Shown here: positions 16,802 to 25,698 of the stretch, piece by piece
Layout: each line of letters begins with the position of its first letter
How positions within the stretch are numbered: the first letter of the stretch is position 1
Source: Ignavibacteriales bacterium
GTDB taxonomy: Bacteria; Bacteroidota; Ignavibacteria; UBA10030; UBA8401
Reading direction: 5' to 3'
Assembly (NCBI GenBank): GCA_026390635.1
Contig: JAPLFO010000145.1
Location: forward strand, 1 to 35,233
DNA length: 35,233 bases
Translations under genes and position numbers: made by a program
The notes under the pieces: generated by a model
The model's database searches: none
What the model saw: only the letters and a program-made list of their open reading frames with translations
Told to the model about the DNA's origin: nothing

Positions 16802-18097
16802 CTAGCGAATTTTGCCCGTTTCCACCAGCCATCGTCTCTTCTCCAGCATCCGGTCGGTATCGCTGTCAAATCGGCGAAGCGCCTCATCGACGGTCATGGT
16901 ATTCGTCGCAATATGCTCCACATACAGCTGCAATTTGATGACTATCTGTTCCCACTCCGGCACCTGCGGCAATGGCGTCAGTCGCTGCAATTGCTGATAA
17001 AATGCCTGTATATACCGGTTGTTCGCCAGCGACGTGTCTGTCCAGGCAGATTTTCGCGGAGGAAGATTCCCGGTGATTTTGTAAAAAGCGAGCGATTGTT
17101 CGCGCGATGCGAGAAACTCGATCAACTGCGCGGCCTCTTTTTTATGCCGGCTCTGGCGAAAAATCACGAGGCTCGTACCGAGCGGCAACGACGCGCCCGG
17201 CCAGGTGGAATCCATCGACGGCAGCGGAGCGGTCATCCATTTATCCCGGACATCCGGTGCAATTCGCTGCGAGAACTCTCCAATATTCCACGGACCGGTG
17301 ATATACATTGCCACGAGTCCGTCCGAAAATGAGTTGTACAGATTGATAATCAACTGCATGCCGGACGGCGAATAGTCGTTGCGATAAATGTCCGCCATGA
17401 GCGTGAATGCCTTACGAAAATTCGGTCCGCTGAAATTACCAAGGGTTTTATTCTGACGCAGCAGTTCGCCGCCCGCTTGCATACCCAACGCTATGGCCGG
17501 CACCCATTCATTCGTGGGAAGGAACAGCGGATAGCATTTGATCCCCCGCGCCTTCGCCTGTTCTTTCATTGATGCGCACAAACGCATCATTTCCGCCCAG
17601 GTTTTCGGCGGTTGGCTCCATCCGGCGGCCTGAAGAAGATCGCGGCGATAAAAGAGGACGCGTGTATCGACATACCAGGGAATGCCGTACAGCGTCGAAT
17701 CTATAATATTGGTTTTCAGAACACCGTCAAAAAAATCGTTCAGCGTCACCAGCGACGATTGCCTCAGGAACGGTTCCAACGGCTCGAGAGCTTTTAACAT
17801 CGTGAATTCCGGCAGCCATGTATTCCCGAGCTGGCAGACATCGGGTGTTGATTCGCCGGCATATGCGGTGAGCAGTTTCTCGTGCGCTGCCGTCCAGGGA
17901 ATCTGCTGTACGACTACATGGATGTTCGGATGTGTACGTTCGAATTCCGGGATCAGCACTTTCACCCGTTCCCCCTCGGTTCCCATTCCCCAAAACGAAA
18001 TTGTCGTGCGCTGCTCACGGACTGACTGACATCCACTGGCAAACAGCACAAGCAGTATTTCCACAAGAGCACAATATGTTCTTATTTGATTGTTCAC
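16802..18097 (-). CDS. family-1 sugar-binding lipoprotein (ABC solute-binding protein)
   Basis: Lipobox LFASGC; TISFWGMGTEGERVKVLIPEFERTHPNIHVVVQQIPW...SBP_bac_1-like pattern. Confidence 0.9.
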   Translation of the reverse strand: MNNQIRTYCALVEILLVLFASGCQSVREQRTTISFWGMGTEGERVKVLIPEFERTHPNIHVVVQQIPWTAAHEKLLTAYAGESTPDVCQLGNTWLPEFTMLKALEPLEPFLRQSSLVTLNDFFDGVLKTNIIDSTLYGIPWYVDTRVLFYRRDLLQAAGWSQPPKTWAEMMRLCASMKEQAKARGIKCYPLFLPTNEWVPAIALGMQAGGELLRQNKTLGNFSGPNFRKAFTLMADIYRNDYSPSGMQLIINLYNSFSDGLVAMYITGPWNIGEFSQRIAPDVRDKWMTAPLPSMDSTWPGASLPLGTSLVIFRQSRHKKEAAQLIEFLASREQSLAFYKITGNLPPRKSAWTDTSLANNRYIQAFYQQLQRLTPLPQVPEWEQIVIKLQLYVEHIATNTMTVDEALRRFDSDTDRMLEKRRWLVETGKIR

Positions 18098-18098
18098 G

Positions 18099-19550
18099 TT
18101 ATCGTTTCAGCCATCCGCCCGTGAATCCGGCGCGTTCCAGTCCGCGGCGAATAACCGGGTTTTTTTCCATAGTCTTCCACACAAGTCCGTCGCGGAGGTT
18201 TTCTATCATGATGACGATCGGCCCCTGATCAATCCCGAGATAATCGATATCAGCCCACCCCTGCGGTGTTTCGTCGGTAATGAACGACGGATTGAACGCA
18301 TCACAGAATCCATATTTTCTCCAGATGAGCGAGCCGTATTGTTCCTTCATTGCGCGAAGCGCCGGCACAGCAATTTCAGGCGCAAATGCCACCGAACCGC
18401 CGGCGGCCGTTGGCGCGATCGTTCCGTCGTCATAGCTCCAATCTGCCGAGACACCCCGCGCGCTGTAGGACGAGAATCGCCGCAGACGACCATCGAGCGT
18501 CAACGACCGATCGCCCGGACCGTCGCACGCCGTCCATCCCCAGATGTCTGTGGAGTATCCCCGCCATTGTTGCGGATTTTTCTTCCCGTATTCTCTCTGA
18601 CTCTTTGTGGCGCGTCGTGCGTTTTCGAAATAGTCGATTCCTTTTTCTTTCATGTACGGATCCTGAATCCCTTTGAAATCAATCCAGCAGTGCGAGTATT
18701 GGTGTCCAAACAGCGGTCCGAAACTGATAAACTCATTTCCAAAATAGTTTGCCCAGACGTATCCGCGCGTCCATTGCTGCCAGGCGTCTCCCGCGATCGG
18801 ATGCGTCTGAGATCCATAGGCAAGGACATAGAGAATGCCCGCTTCGCAATATCCTCCCCAATCGTTTCCAAGAACGCCGTGCACGGGATCCCAGCCATGA
18901 CAAAGAAGCGGGGGACGGACCTGCATCCATCGCCAATCGACCCGTTGGAAGAGTGAATCTGCAAAAGACCGAATATTCTGCTCCGTGGCATCCGCTCTGT
19001 CAAAGTACGATTGCGCGAAAAGAACTCCCGCCATCAACAGTGCGGTGTCGATGGTTGACAGTTCGATATTGCGGTCAAATCGGTTGCCCGTCTTGTAATC
19101 CAGGAAGTGATAAAAGAATCCGCGATAGCCGGCACATCCGGTGGCATCGGCGCCCTGGCGTGCATTCCAGAGGTATTGCAGCGTTGTGAGCACTCGCTCC
19201 GCCGCGGCGTGACGCGATACATAACCGCGTTCCGCACCGATTCCATAGGCCGTCAAACCAAAGCCGATTGCCGCCGTGCTGGAAAAAGTCACCGTCGGTG
19301 CGCGATCCGGCACAAGGCCTGTGGCAGGATTGGTGCACTCCCAAAAGAAGTTAAATGTCCGTCGCTGAAGCGTATCGAGAAAACCATCGGCAAAATATTC
19401 TCTCCGGTCGCTTCTGCTCTGGCCAAGAATCGACGACACAAGAAATGTGGAGATGGCAGTAAGGAAGATGAGGCGTCGTCTCAAGAGGATTTTCTGTGTG
19501 TTCTTAGTATTAGCGTTTAAAAGACTAGCCACAGAGAACACTGGGGACAC
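18099..19550 (-). CDS. glycoamylase-like (PF10091/GH144-type) protein, exported, no sorting domain
   Basis: GFYHFLDYKTGNR..ELSTIDTALLMAGVLFAQSYF, FGPLFGHQYSHCWIDFKGIQDPYMKEKGIDYFENARRAT; paralogous to 19600-22035. GTG start uncertain. Confidence 0.82.
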   Translation of the reverse strand: MSPVFSVASLLNANTKNTQKILLRRRLIFLTAISTFLVSSILGQSRSDRREYFADGFLDTLQRRTFNFFWECTNPATGLVPDRAPTVTFSSTAAIGFGLTAYGIGAERGYVSRHAAAERVLTTLQYLWNARQGADATGCAGYRGFFYHFLDYKTGNRFDRNIELSTIDTALLMAGVLFAQSYFDRADATEQNIRSFADSLFQRVDWRWMQVRPPLLCHGWDPVHGVLGNDWGGYCEAGILYVLAYGSQTHPIAGDAWQQWTRGYVWANYFGNEFISFGPLFGHQYSHCWIDFKGIQDPYMKEKGIDYFENARRATKSQREYGKKNPQQWRGYSTDIWGWTACDGPGDRSLTLDGRLRRFSSYSARGVSADWSYDDGTIAPTAAGGSVAFAPEIAVPALRAMKEQYGSLIWRKYGFCDAFNPSFITDETPQGWADIDYLGIDQGPIVIMIENLRDGLVWKTMEKNPVIRRGLERAGFTGGWLKR

Positions 19551-19599
19551 AGAGCAAGAAGTTCTCGGTGGTAATAAGAGTGTCTAGAACCGCCTACAT

Positions 19600-22035
19600 T
19601 TATCGAAGCAGCATCATTTTTTTAACAGCTGTCTGCGATCCGGATTTCAACACCGCAAGATAGACACCGGAGGACAAATGCGATGCGTCGAAGGCGGCGC
19701 GATATGTTCCCGCTTCTTTGACTCCATTCACCAGTAGAGCGACCTCCTGGCCCAGTGTGTTGAGAATGCGCAATGTCGTCGGAGCCGTGCCGGTGATCGA
19801 ATAGCTGATGCTCGTCGACGGATTGAAAGGATTCGGATAGTTCTGAGATAATTCAAACTGCGACGGGAATATGTGGCTAGTGGACCGGACATCAGTAACA
19901 GTCGTAAAGCCCGCTCGCTGCAAACCATCTACAATGATTTTCTCTTTCATAAACGTCTTCCACACATTTCCTGTCCGGTAGTTTTCGGCCATCAGGATGA
20001 TTGGTCCCTGATCGATACCGAGCACATCGGGTCCCCACCAATTAACGGTCTCGTTGAATGCATCTGTGAATCCGTAGCCGGTCCAAATTCTTGTGCGATG
20101 TGTTTCGTACATATTCCGCAGCGCAGGGAGGCAATATTCTGGAGCAAAGGGCATGGAACCACCCGGCGCCGTTGCATTCAGGGTTCCATCATCATTCATA
20201 TTGGTACCGCGGGCATTGTAACCGGTCGGCACATCGGAAGCAGTAATGCCCCACATGTTCGCACCGTACCCGACAAAGCCTTTGGGATTTTGTATACAAT
20301 AGAGACGCTGTGCAATTGTTGCGCGACGGGAATTTTCAAAATATGTGATTCCTTTTCCCTTCATATAGTCATCGGCGATGTTCCGATAATCGATCCACGA
20401 ATGCGAGTATTGATGTCCGAACAGCGGTGCGAAATTCACAAATTGAGTCGGCGACCAGCCACCGTAGGCCCATTGATAGCCGGACGTCCAGGCACTCCAC
20501 GCGGCAGCCGAGAGATGATTGTTTTGCGCTCCCAATCCGATGGTGTAGAGAATCATCGCTTCATTATATCCGATCCATCGATTGCTGATAAAGCCGGATT
20601 CCGGATTCCATCCCATCGTTAGGGACAAACCACTGTTGCACATCCAGTTCCAGTCCATACGATTCAAGATGGAATCGGCCAATGCCCGAATTGTCGTTTC
20701 CGTAGAATCTGTTCCATTGAAATACTGCTTTGCATAAAGCATCCCGGCCAGTAAAAGACCGGTATCAATAGATGAAAGTTCGCTTGTCCACTCCCGGGTC
20801 CCCGTGGTCATATTGAGAAAGTGATAGAACCATCCTTTATAGCCGATCGTTCCGATCGGCGCTGCACCCTGCTGTTTCTCCCAGAATGTTCTGAACGTTG
20901 TCGCGGTGCGATCCCGGCCCTCAGCGCGTGTAATATAGCCGTGATCGATGCCGATGCCGATTGCCGTCAGACCGAATCCGACCGCCGCGATGCTCGCCGG
21001 GGAGTCTTTTGTACTCCGGTCCTTGATGAGGCCCGTCGAAGGATTTGCCTCATACCAGAAATAGTCAAAAGCGGTTTGTTGAAGATACTCAAGAAAGGCA
21101 TCATCGGAAACAAATGCTTTCGGAGTCACGGCAACCGTATCCGATCCTCCGCTTTCTTTCGGGAGGGAGTTTACGGTTGTCACCGTGTAGTAATATGTCT
21201 GACCATTGACGACCATAACATCTGAAAAACTCTGTGTCGGCAATAGCGATGTGTTCGCCTTGGCATACGATCCGGAGCGCGTTATCGACTTGTAAACATT
21301 ATATCCGGCAGCGCTTTGATCAACCGGACGATCCCAGTGCAGTGTCATAGTTCTGTCGCCAACCCGCGCCGTGATTTTTTTTGGAACGAACGGCCCTGTG
21401 GAATCGACAACGACCGACGCTTTTGAAACAATTCTGATATTGTCCAGCCACATTGTGTGCGCGGCATTGTCTGCAACATTCTGATGAAAATTCAGATCCT
21501 TGAACAAAGCCGGATCAAATTGGTTATAGGGTTGGAACGCTGTCAACGGAATCGTGACACGCTGCCAGGTCGCCACATCGCCATCAACCCCTGACGGTAG
21601 AAAATCGCCAAGTGCAACGAGAGACGATAATTTGCCCGTGGTGCTTTCCAGGCCGAGCGTCGGCAGCGACGTGGCGGCAATTTGCACCGGCGCGTTGAGA
21701 TACAACACCAGGCTATCGTAGCCGGATGTATTTTGTCCTGCCCAGTTCGGACTCGAAACGAACAGCTTCCAATCTCCGCCGGTAACGGACTTCCATTCCA
21801 GCAATCCGCATTGCGTACCGCTTTGATGCTGCACCGTTTCGATCTTCATCTTGTCACTGCTTCCGCCGGCAAGCGTGAGCGTGCTTGGAGACGTCACATT
21901 ACCCCAGGAAGCATCATAGAATCCGATCCCGATGGGATCATCCTCGTCAAAGATGATGAGATCTGGTTTCGATTGCGACATTACCGAACAAGAGAAGAAT
22001 GCGAGGGAACAAACAATGTATGCAGCACGTTTCAT
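19600..22035 (-). CDS. multidomain secreted GH144-like protein: N-terminal carbohydrate-binding-like domain, FnIII, glycoamylase domain, T9SS CTD
   Basis: GWFYHFLNMTTGTREWTSELSSIDTGLLLAGMLYAKQYF; FNIII-like segment KKITARVGDRTMTLHWDRP; SQNYPNPFNPSTSISYSI CTD. Confidence 0.88.
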   Translation of the reverse strand: MKRAAYIVCSLAFFSCSVMSQSKPDLIIFDEDDPIGIGFYDASWGNVTSPSTLTLAGGSSDKMKIETVQHQSGTQCGLLEWKSVTGGDWKLFVSSPNWAGQNTSGYDSLVLYLNAPVQIAATSLPTLGLESTTGKLSSLVALGDFLPSGVDGDVATWQRVTIPLTAFQPYNQFDPALFKDLNFHQNVADNAAHTMWLDNIRIVSKASVVVDSTGPFVPKKITARVGDRTMTLHWDRPVDQSAAGYNVYKSITRSGSYAKANTSLLPTQSFSDVMVVNGQTYYYTVTTVNSLPKESGGSDTVAVTPKAFVSDDAFLEYLQQTAFDYFWYEANPSTGLIKDRSTKDSPASIAAVGFGLTAIGIGIDHGYITRAEGRDRTATTFRTFWEKQQGAAPIGTIGYKGWFYHFLNMTTGTREWTSELSSIDTGLLLAGMLYAKQYFNGTDSTETTIRALADSILNRMDWNWMCNSGLSLTMGWNPESGFISNRWIGYNEAMILYTIGLGAQNNHLSAAAWSAWTSGYQWAYGGWSPTQFVNFAPLFGHQYSHSWIDYRNIADDYMKGKGITYFENSRRATIAQRLYCIQNPKGFVGYGANMWGITASDVPTGYNARGTNMNDDGTLNATAPGGSMPFAPEYCLPALRNMYETHRTRIWTGYGFTDAFNETVNWWGPDVLGIDQGPIILMAENYRTGNVWKTFMKEKIIVDGLQRAGFTTVTDVRSTSHIFPSQFELSQNYPNPFNPSTSISYSITGTAPTTLRILNTLGQEVALLVNGVKEAGTYRAAFDASHLSSGVYLAVLKSGSQTAVKKMMLLR

Positions 22036-24438
22036 TCAGTTTCCAAGAATTACTTCCACGGAATGTTCCGTGTCTTTGTCATAGAGAGGCAGGATGCATT
22101 TGCCGTCAACAACCGGCACCGCTTGCCCGTCAACGCGTATGGATTGTATGGTATGAGAGACCCTCAAGGGGTTCTTTACCGCTATGTGATATGTCGCACC
22201 GCGAAACACTCTTTTAACAGAATACCCACTCCATTCCTTCGGAATGCACGGATCGATCATCAGTCCGGCGCCTGTCGCACGAACGCCGAGAATCCATTCC
22301 GTTCCGGCGATGAAGAGCCATGCCGCGGAACCCGTGTACCACGTCCAGCCGCCGCGCCCATAGAAGCGGGAAGCGGGACCATCGATATTGCCGGGCGTAA
22401 TATACGGTTCTGCAACATATTCGTCCGGTTTCCTTCCTCGGATAATGGGATTGATCTTCATAAAAGAGCGATACGCGGATGCAGCACGTTTCATTTTTGC
22501 ATGGGCGATGATCGACCATGTTGCCGCATGTGTATACGTCCCGCCATTTTCGCGCATGCCCGAAGCGTAGCGGGTAAGATAGCCAATTTGAGGGTCAGGT
22601 TTTTTGTACGCCGGAGAGACTAGGAGCGTTCCTGCCTTGAATTCTAAATGCGTTTCCACAACATCCATCACTTGATGAGCACGCTGCTCATCGGCAATAT
22701 CCCCGATTACAGACCATGTCTGAGAATTGAGCCACACCTTTCCTTCCGTATTGGCACTGCTCCCGAGTTTTTCTCCCGAATCTTTCGTAGCTCCCCAATA
22801 ATATTCTCCATCCCATCCAATTGAATTGATTGCTTTCCGCAATTGCGACGCCCGGGTACGATAGAGTTGTGCACGATCAGAATCCCCGCGTCGTTCCAGT
22901 ATTGGAATCAAGTCAAGAAGAGTGCGATGCAGAAATTGTCCCAGCCAGATCGATTCGCCCTTCCACTCCAGACCCACGGCACTCAGTCCGTCATTCCAAT
23001 CTCCCGCGCCGATCAGCGGCAATCCCCGTACACTCATTCGCGTGAAGACCTTTTCGACGGCTCGAATGCAATGTTCATTGAGCGTGGCGCCTTCTTTGTC
23101 GTCAATAAACGGTTCCACGGAATCCATCACCGCATCGTCGTCCGTCTCTTCAAGGTACTTTGCGGCGAGATAGGGCAGCCACAGAAGATCATCGGTCATT
23201 TCCGTCGGGAGTCCGATCTCGGAGAGAGGATGCCACCAATGATACACCTGTCCGTCTTTGAACTGATGCCGCGCGTGCAGCAGAATTTGCTCTTTTGTTT
23301 TCGACGCATCGATCGGTAGAAATATCTGACTATCCTGCAACTGATCTCGGAATCCGTATGCGCCGCCGGTTTGGTAGTATCCTGTACGCCCCCACAATCG
23401 TCCCGCAATCGCCTGATATTTCAGCCACGTATTCAACATCAGGTTCATGGAATCGTCCGGCGTCTGCACCTCCATTGTTCCAAGCAGACCATTCCATTTT
23501 GCCTGCATTAGTCCAAATGTTTCATCCGCCTTTTTTACCGTACGGTATTTTTGCACCAGGGCTTTTGCGGCAGCCTTGTTTTCAACCGCCCCAAGAATGA
23601 ACACGATGTCTCTTCCCTCATTCGGTTTCAGCTTCACCCGGATCTGCAGGCTGCCGATTGCATCGAGAGAGTTGCCGCTTTGTTTCTTCAGTTTCCCCGC
23701 AATGACGGATTTCGGAGCGCGTTGATTTTCATACATGCCGAGAAACGACTCTTTGTCGCAATCGAAGGAAGACGGCCGCACGCTGCATGCATGGAATGCG
23801 ACATACTCCCACTTCCGGTTCCAGTGACCGTTCGGCGATGGAACTTCCCAGAGCCGCTTCGTGCCGTAGATCGTCCCCGTCGCCGGATCATATTCCGTGT
23901 TGATAAAACACTTGTGAAATTCCCGATGCCAGTCCGGCGCAGCGCCAAGATTCCATTCAAAATAGGAATACAGGGAAAGTATCCGCTCTTTCTTTGTCGT
24001 ATTCGTCAGGCGCACTTTCCAGAGTTCGACAGGATCGTCGTTTGCGATGAACATCAGCATATCGCTTTCAATGCCGTGATTGCGCGAAACGATCTCTGTA
24101 TATCCAATGCCGTGCCGGGCTTCATAAAAATCGGGATCGGCGCACACCGGCTTCCACCCGGCCGACCATATTTTTTCCGTTGCATCGTCACGGATATAGA
24201 GATACTTTCCCCACTCATCTTTCACAAGATCCTGCTCCCAGCGCGTGATGCGATTCAGCTGTGCATTGGATTTCCAGCTGTAGCCGCTTCCCGTTTGCGA
24301 CACAATCGCACCATAATCCCCGTTCGTTAGAATATTCGTCCAGGGCCGGGGGGTTTTGTAATCCGTAATGACAAACTCTTTTCCATCTTTTGCAAAATAG
24401 CCGTATTTGGTCTTGAAGTTTTTCACAAAAACGCTCAC
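22036..24438 (-). CDS. GH94 family glycoside phosphorylase (cellobiose phosphorylase-like)
   Basis: KYGYFAKDGKEFVITDYKTPRPWTNILTNGDYGAIVSQTGSGYSW; catalytic GAGDWNDGLS motif; GGTYTHAATW. Confidence 0.92.
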   Translation of the reverse strand: MSVFVKNFKTKYGYFAKDGKEFVITDYKTPRPWTNILTNGDYGAIVSQTGSGYSWKSNAQLNRITRWEQDLVKDEWGKYLYIRDDATEKIWSAGWKPVCADPDFYEARHGIGYTEIVSRNHGIESDMLMFIANDDPVELWKVRLTNTTKKERILSLYSYFEWNLGAAPDWHREFHKCFINTEYDPATGTIYGTKRLWEVPSPNGHWNRKWEYVAFHACSVRPSSFDCDKESFLGMYENQRAPKSVIAGKLKKQSGNSLDAIGSLQIRVKLKPNEGRDIVFILGAVENKAAAKALVQKYRTVKKADETFGLMQAKWNGLLGTMEVQTPDDSMNLMLNTWLKYQAIAGRLWGRTGYYQTGGAYGFRDQLQDSQIFLPIDASKTKEQILLHARHQFKDGQVYHWWHPLSEIGLPTEMTDDLLWLPYLAAKYLEETDDDAVMDSVEPFIDDKEGATLNEHCIRAVEKVFTRMSVRGLPLIGAGDWNDGLSAVGLEWKGESIWLGQFLHRTLLDLIPILERRGDSDRAQLYRTRASQLRKAINSIGWDGEYYWGATKDSGEKLGSSANTEGKVWLNSQTWSVIGDIADEQRAHQVMDVVETHLEFKAGTLLVSPAYKKPDPQIGYLTRYASGMRENGGTYTHAATWSIIAHAKMKRAASAYRSFMKINPIIRGRKPDEYVAEPYITPGNIDGPASRFYGRGGWTWYTGSAAWLFIAGTEWILGVRATGAGLMIDPCIPKEWSGYSVKRVFRGATYHIAVKNPLRVSHTIQSIRVDGQAVPVVDGKCILPLYDKDTEHSVEVILGN

Positions 24439-24517
24439 TGATCATGTAGTTCAAAAGGATATTCCGCCGCAGCCGACCGGGGGATTGTTTTCTTAAGGCA
24501 TCAACTGAACACGAGCT

Positions 24518-25528
24518 TCAGAAATCCATGCCTATCGTCATGCGCTGAGTATTCCCCAGCCGCTTGTGCTCATTCATTGAATAGTCGACATGAAGCACAT
24601 ACGTATCGATGTCCCAAAGAATGCCGGCGCCGAGCGTCAAGCCAAGTTCCGAATCGGTTTGAAACAGATGCTGATATCCGGCACGCAGCGCGAATGTGTT
24701 CATAAATTTGTATTCCCCGCCGAAGCTGATGCTTTCGGAATTATCGCTGGGATGAAAAGCATCGACGGCAAAATGGAACTCATTGTTCCCGTCCAGGACC
24801 ACAGGATACGCACAACCGACCCGAAACACGATCGGCAGGGAGAATTCATCGGTAAGGAGTTCAGCCGGCAGACTGCCGTTGTCGCCGTTTCGCGTCGCAT
24901 CATAGTCATAGCTGATCCGGATATCGGTTCCGTTATACCGTCCTCTTGTTCCGACATTCGAGATGCTGGCACCCAGCAACAGACCGCTATCGCTGATTTT
25001 ATAGAGCGTTCCGAAATTAAATGAAATGGCAGACAGTGTGGAGTGCCAAATCGTCTCCTGAATGTACGACACCTGCATTCCGGCCGAAAACCGTTCCGTA
25101 ATCTTTTGACCATATCCGATGCCGATGGAATAGTCTGCAACCGTATATTGCTCTCCCGTTCCGAGCGGTTGCTCTACCGTTCGAACGGCAATCTCACCGG
25201 AATTCAACGCCGAAATGGAGAGCGCAAGGGAGCTTACATTCGAAATGTGGAGCGATGCGGCAAAATAGTCATGTACGATACCCGCAAACCAGGCATTATG
25301 TGAAAATTGGACGCTAGAGTTTGCGATGTGTCCCAACGACGCCGGATTATAGTAGGAAGACATTGCCTCGTCATAGACGGCAACCCCGGCATTGCCCATA
25401 GCGGATATTCTTCCACTCGGCTCGATCAAAAGAAATTGACCGATCGTGGTTCCGGTTTTTGATTGTCCCTCCATGGATGGAACAACCGCCAGGATTGAAA
25501 TAGAAAGACAAAACAGAATGTTCTTCAT
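24518..25528 (-). CDS. PorV/PorQ-like outer-membrane beta-barrel protein
   Basis: SGRISAMGNAGVAVYDEAMSSYYNPASLGHI N-terminus and FALRAGYQHLFQ...LGAGI C-terminus typical of the PorV/PorQ family. Confidence 0.8.
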   Translation of the reverse strand: MKNILFCLSISILAVVPSMEGQSKTGTTIGQFLLIEPSGRISAMGNAGVAVYDEAMSSYYNPASLGHIANSSVQFSHNAWFAGIVHDYFAASLHISNVSSLALSISALNSGEIAVRTVEQPLGTGEQYTVADYSIGIGYGQKITERFSAGMQVSYIQETIWHSTLSAISFNFGTLYKISDSGLLLGASISNVGTRGRYNGTDIRISYDYDATRNGDNGSLPAELLTDEFSLPIVFRVGCAYPVVLDGNNEFHFAVDAFHPSDNSESISFGGEYKFMNTFALRAGYQHLFQTDSELGLTLGAGILWDIDTYVLHVDYSMNEHKRLGNTQRMTIGMDF

Positions 25529-25615
25529 AGCAATGGTTCTATTTGTTGTAATTGCTCAGTGTAAAAAGCTGCCGCCAATGATGCTTCTTTGCGTTCTCTT
25601 CTTTTCCTCTGTGCC

Positions 25616-25662
25616 CTTCCGAATGATGCCTGGGGCATCATTCGAGATCCTTCGGACTGTGG
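25616..25662 (-). repeat. interspersed palindromic repeat, copy R4
   Basis: Reverse complement reads GCCACAGTCCGAAGGATCTCGAATGATGCCCCAGGCATCATTCGGAAG. Confidence 0.88.
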
Positions 25663-25698
25663 CAAATCTTTTTCTTTTCGTACTCGACATCATCATTT

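Noticed and set aside
18090-18956. 288-aa + strand ORF opposite the GH144-like gene
   Set aside because: No motifs, overlaps a well-supported CDS.
21682-22623. 313-aa + strand ORF spanning the GH94/GH144 junction
   Set aside because: Crosses the junction of two supported genes on the opposite strand; no motifs.
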